The notes under the pieces were generated by a model. That model saw only the letters and a list, made by a program, of their open reading frames with translations. It searched no databases and was not told the origin of the DNA. 7,563 bases of DNA from assembly GCA_900541315.1 (NCBI GenBank), contig UQJF01000135.1, positions 1 through 7,563 of the forward strand, in the 5' to 3' direction. The position numbers and the translations under genes are program-made. Positions 6,523-7,563 of the stretch are shown here, piece after piece (the stretch's first letter is position 1; the number at the start of each line of letters is the position of its first letter). This DNA is from an uncultured Clostridium sp. (GTDB lineage Bacteria > Bacillota > Clostridia > Lachnospirales > Lachnospiraceae).

Positions 6523-7401
6523 TTAATATCTCCTTTTCTGCTTTAATTCATCATACATCAGATGATAATTGTCGTAGCGGCTCCGGCTGATCTTTCCTTC
6601 TGCTACTGCATCTTTTACACCGCACACCTTTTCTCCTATATGAACGCAGCCCAAAAACCTGCAGCCGCTTTCATACTGGCTAAATTCCGGGAAATGATCC
6701 TTTAACTCATTTGCTTCTATATCCGGCGTAAACATAGAACTAAATCCCGGCGTGTCCATCATGTAAGTATCTTTTTCAACAAAAAACAACTGTGAATGAC
6801 GGGTGGTATGCTTTCCACGCTCAATCTTGCGGCTGATATCTCCTGTTTCCATCTCTGCCTCCGGCTGGATACAGTTGGTAAGGGAAGATTTACCTACACC
6901 AGAAGGGCCTGCCAGTACCGTAGTTTTTCCGCGAAGAAGGCTTCTAACCTGCTCAATACCCGTTTCTTCCATAGCACTGATAAAATACACCGGATAGCCC
7001 GCCGGTCCATAAATGCTTCTATACTGTTCCATCAAAGCCTCATCTCCCAGGTCCTGCTTATTAAAGCATAATGTTACCGGGATATCTTCCATGGACATCA
7101 TCACTAAAAAGCGGTCTAAAAGATTTAAATTCGGTGCCGGATGAGTCAGTGCAAAAAGCACCAGTGCCTGGTCCACATTGGCAGCTGCCGGACGGATAAG
7201 CTGATTTTTTCTTGGAAGGATCTCATCAATATTTCCCTCCATGGCTTCTTCATCCAGCACAGAAAACTCTACATCATCACCAACTAAAGGCTTGATCTTC
7301 CGGTTTCTGAAGATTCCTTTGGCCTTACACTGATATACTTTATTTTCGCCATTGTTTACGTAATAGAATCCTGCGATCCCTTTGATTATCTTTCCTGTCA
7401 T
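6523..7401 (-). CDS. rsgA: Ribosome small-subunit-dependent GTPase RsgA
   Basis: Circularly permuted GTPase that checks late maturation of the 30S subunit and releases assembly factors. The 292 residues show an N-terminal OB-fold (about 1-65), then a GTPase domain in permuted order: G4 NKQD (114-117), G5-like SAMEETG (142-148), G1 GPSGVGKS (165-172), G2 threonines in GKHTTRHS (196-203) and G3 DTPG (216-219). The C-terminal zinc knuckle has C247, C252, H254 and C260. AGGAG (7407-7411) lies five bases before the ATG. It leads the tight rsgA-rpe-thiN block. In many Firmicutes a PP2C phosphatase and a PASTA kinase gene directly precede rsgA; here at least 162 bases upstream carry neither. Confidence 0.96.
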   Translation of the reverse strand: MTGKIIKGIAGFYYVNNGENKVYQCKAKGIFRNRKIKPLVGDDVEFSVLDEEAMEGNIDEILPRKNQLIRPAAANVDQALVLFALTHPAPNLNLLDRFLVMMSMEDIPVTLCFNKQDLGDEALMEQYRSIYGPAGYPVYFISAMEETGIEQVRSLLRGKTTVLAGPSGVGKSSLTNCIQPEAEMETGDISRKIERGKHTTRHSQLFFVEKDTYMMDTPGFSSMFTPDIEANELKDHFPEFSQYESGCRFLGCVHIGEKVCGVKDAVAEGKISRSRYDNYHLMYDELKQKRRY

Positions 7402-7563
7402 TTTTTCTCCTAGCTGCTTTTATGTTCTCCCGGAGTCTTTTGCAGTGAAAGGACATTGGCAATCTGCCTTCACTGCCTGCTCATAACCAAATAACTGCCA
7501 TACAGTCTCTAGTACATCGTTTCGTAAATAACTGTACTAATCACGTAGGATGCGGATTTGAGT
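7402..7563 (-). other. Structured non-coding region upstream of rsgA
   Basis: These 162 bases to the window edge contain no convincing gene. On the minus strand one frame is open from the edge to a stop near 7512, only 17 codons (LKSASYVISTVIYETMY), which is too short to identify as the end of an upstream gene. Two inverted repeats stand out. GCAGTGAA (7442-7449) pairs with TTCACTGC (7469-7476), extended by two GC pairs across a bulged A. TAGTACA/TGTACTA symmetry lies around 7510-7539 with a 16-base loop. The 9-mer AAATAACTG occurs at 7489-7497 and 7526-7534. No T-run follows either hairpin, and I find no good promoter for rsgA here. It may be a leader or an intergenic repeat element. Confidence 0.35.

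Noticed and set aside
7442..7476. Intrinsic terminator before rsgA
   Set aside because: The hairpin is real, but neither strand has a T-run after it: the minus strand continues with AAAAG and the plus strand with CCTGC.
1..7563. tRNA, rRNA, CRISPR arrays, insertion sequences
   Set aside because: No cloverleaf, rRNA segment, regular spaced repeat array, transposase frame or terminal inverted repeats with target duplications were seen.

Overview
The window looks like core chromosome from a low-to-moderate GC anaerobic Firmicute, most likely class Clostridia, family Lachnospiraceae (inference from protein style, not from a marker gene). The support is the clostridial-type seryl-tRNA synthetase, a pyrBI pair with a zinc-binding regulatory chain, an ECF vitamin-uptake S component with no ATPase genes beside it, the rsgA-rpe-thiN block, and strong AGGAGG-type ribosome binding sites.

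Layout. Positions 1-306 hold no convincing protein gene. They contain a perfect extended -10 pointing left, for a divergent gene outside the window, and a promoter pointing right into pyrB, with a leader of about 107 nt rich in competing short hairpins. pyrB (307-1230) and pyrI (1224-1655) overlap on the plus strand and encode the catalytic and regulatory chains of aspartate carbamoyltransferase. They end at a strong intrinsic terminator, followed by a second, larger, symmetrical hairpin that can stop transcription from both sides. Everything to the right is on the minus strand. In transcription order from the right edge it is rsgA (ribosome-assembly GTPase), rpe (ribulose-phosphate epimerase), thiN (thiamine pyrophosphokinase), an ECF S component, a pyridoxal/pyridoxamine kinase, serS and a glyoxalase I-like VOC protein. 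rsgA-rpe-thiN are tightly coupled (a 2-nt gap and a 4-nt overlap). The S component and kinase form a second tight pair, best read as vitamin B6 uptake and phosphorylation. serS has its own good promoter and its stop codon touches the first possible start of the VOC gene. I see no intrinsic terminator between rsgA and the VOC gene, so read-through along the whole minus-strand series is possible.

Most of the window is housekeeping metabolism: pyrimidine synthesis, cofactors B1 and B6, ribosome maturation and tRNA charging. I found no phage, transposase, CRISPR array, toxin-antitoxin or defence genes, and no clear new system. The points most worth checking are the pyrB leader, the repeat-bearing region before the S component, the structured stretch upstream of rsgA, and the atypical SerRS active-site motifs.
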